This document shows positions 32,296 to 32,951 of a DNA stretch of 32,951 nucleotides, piece after piece. The notes beneath the pieces were generated by a model. That model was not told the origin of the DNA. It worked only from the letters and a program-made list of their open reading frames with translations, and did not search any database. Positions within the stretch are counted from its first letter, which is position 1. Each line of letters opens with the position of its first letter. A program made the position numbers and the translations under genes. This DNA is from Bacillota bacterium (GTDB lineage Bacteria; Bacillota_A; Clostridia; Tissierellales; Peptoniphilaceae): assembly GCA_023418535.1 (NCBI GenBank), contig JAEZZN010000128.1:1-32951 (forward strand), in the 5' to 3' direction.

Positions 32296-32951
32296 GGTTC
32301 TATAATATTTAGTGTTGGTAGTTCAATTATTAAAATATACCAGCATAATGTTTTATTTATTACTGGTAACTGTTTTTAAAATATTAAAGACATATTGATC
32401 CTTTTGATATAAAATAAAAAAACAACAACAAAATATAGAAAGGATTTCAATATGTCTATTACTAATTATATAATTAATTTACTTCAAATTTTAAAGATAA
32501 TAATATTTATTTTTCTAATGAAATGGAAAACATTGTAGTGAAAGGTACCAAATTTATTAAGCTTTTTGCTACTCTTTCTTACAAAACTGATGTCTGTCCT
32601 ATTTGTGGACATATGCATTCTGTTATTTTTTATGGCTTTAATAAATGTAAGATAAGATTGTTACCTTGTGCTGGTAATCCTATTTTACTTCAACTTAAAA
32701 AACGTAGATTCTTATGTAAAAACTGTAAACATACTTTTAGTGCTAAATCCAATATTGTTAATAAAAATACCTCTATTGCTAATCAGGTTTTTCAACATAT
32801 ACATATTGATTTAGCTAAAAAACTTAGTGAAAAAGATATTGCTAAAGCTCACTTTGTTTCACACTCTACTGTTTCTAGATGTATTGATAATAACTTTAAA
32901 CAGTTTACTCCTAATTACAACTACCTTCCTAAACATCTTTGTTTTGACGAA
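32296..32951 (+). mobile_element. ISL3-family insertion sequence, left part (runs off the window)
   Basis: Probable terminal inverted repeat starts with GGTTCT at 32296, followed about 155 bases later by an ISL3-type transposase gene. The other end lies outside the window. The bases between 32324 and 32451 hold the leader of the transposase gene only. Confidence 0.65.
32452..32951 (+). pseudogene. ISL3-family transposase, N-terminal part, one-base frameshift, incomplete at window end
   Basis: From the ATG at 32452 (AAAGGA site) the frame reads MSITNYIINLLQI and would then stop. Adding one T to the run at 32489-32492 continues into KDNNIYFSNEMENIVVKGTK and a long open frame to the window end. 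The zinc ribbon is clear (CPICGH, then FLCKNCKHTF), followed by a helix-turn-helix (KDIAKAHFVSHSTVSRCID), the standard ISL3 N-terminal order; the DDE domain would lie beyond 32951. Either decayed or a sequencing error. Confidence 0.75.

Overview
The window is AT-rich DNA with Firmicute-type ribosome binding sites (AGGAGG, AAAGGTG), short intergenic gaps, dense overlapping operons and U-tailed hairpin terminators. A low-GC Firmicute fits best, probably an anaerobic clostridial or Tissierellia-type lineage. No rRNA, tRNA or CRISPR was seen and the species cannot be named from the sequence. Almost every gene is on the minus strand.

Layout. 1-2400: a worn mobile-element flank with the C-terminal half of a phage/ICE-type DNA C5-methyltransferase, a CPBP membrane protease and a ClbS/DfsB-like protein, visibly richer in GC than the rest. 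2494-5749: rlmD and typA (housekeeping). 5793-10543: a six-gene operon running isochorismatase-like hydrolase, PAP2 phosphatase, thyA, folA, MFS transporter, and a protein that aligns along its length with glucose-6-phosphate isomerase but lacks the active-site motifs. 10544-11033: no intact gene. 11034-17610: a nucleoside/ribose locus with ribokinase, nucleoside hydrolase, DcuC-family and AbgT-family transporters in one operon, facing a divergent LacI-type regulator fused to a second ribokinase-like domain. 17679-20330: TrmB-type regulator, TSUP transporter and ornithine cyclodeaminase family enzyme. 20490-23564: ABC ATPase and large permease, then a membrane-anchored J-domain protein with a frameshift and a 43-residue winged-helix-like peptide. 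23565-24308: decayed DNA with an ISL3-like end and a terminator repeat also found at the window start. 24309-25340: a shortened pyruvate-kinase-like protein.

25493-32195 is the most unusual part: two related cassettes on the minus strand. Each has a small secreted protein ending in GSWSPD, a polytopic membrane protein, a membrane-anchored extracytoplasmic protein related to S11 D-Ala-D-Ala carboxypeptidases but without the serine/lysine catalytic residues, and a second permease-like membrane protein. The downstream cassette adds an ABC ATPase and a third, shorter S11-type protein that still has SxxK and SGN. I read this as a bacteriocin-like export/immunity system in which penicillin-binding-type domains have become non-enzymatic. 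That function is inference. An ISL3-family transposase, itself frameshifted, borders it and runs off the window end.

Four genes (J-domain protein, S11-type protein, secreted protein A, transposase) need a one-base correction in a short A/T run within their first 35 codons. This could be sequencing error, decay or on/off switching. The sequence alone cannot tell which.
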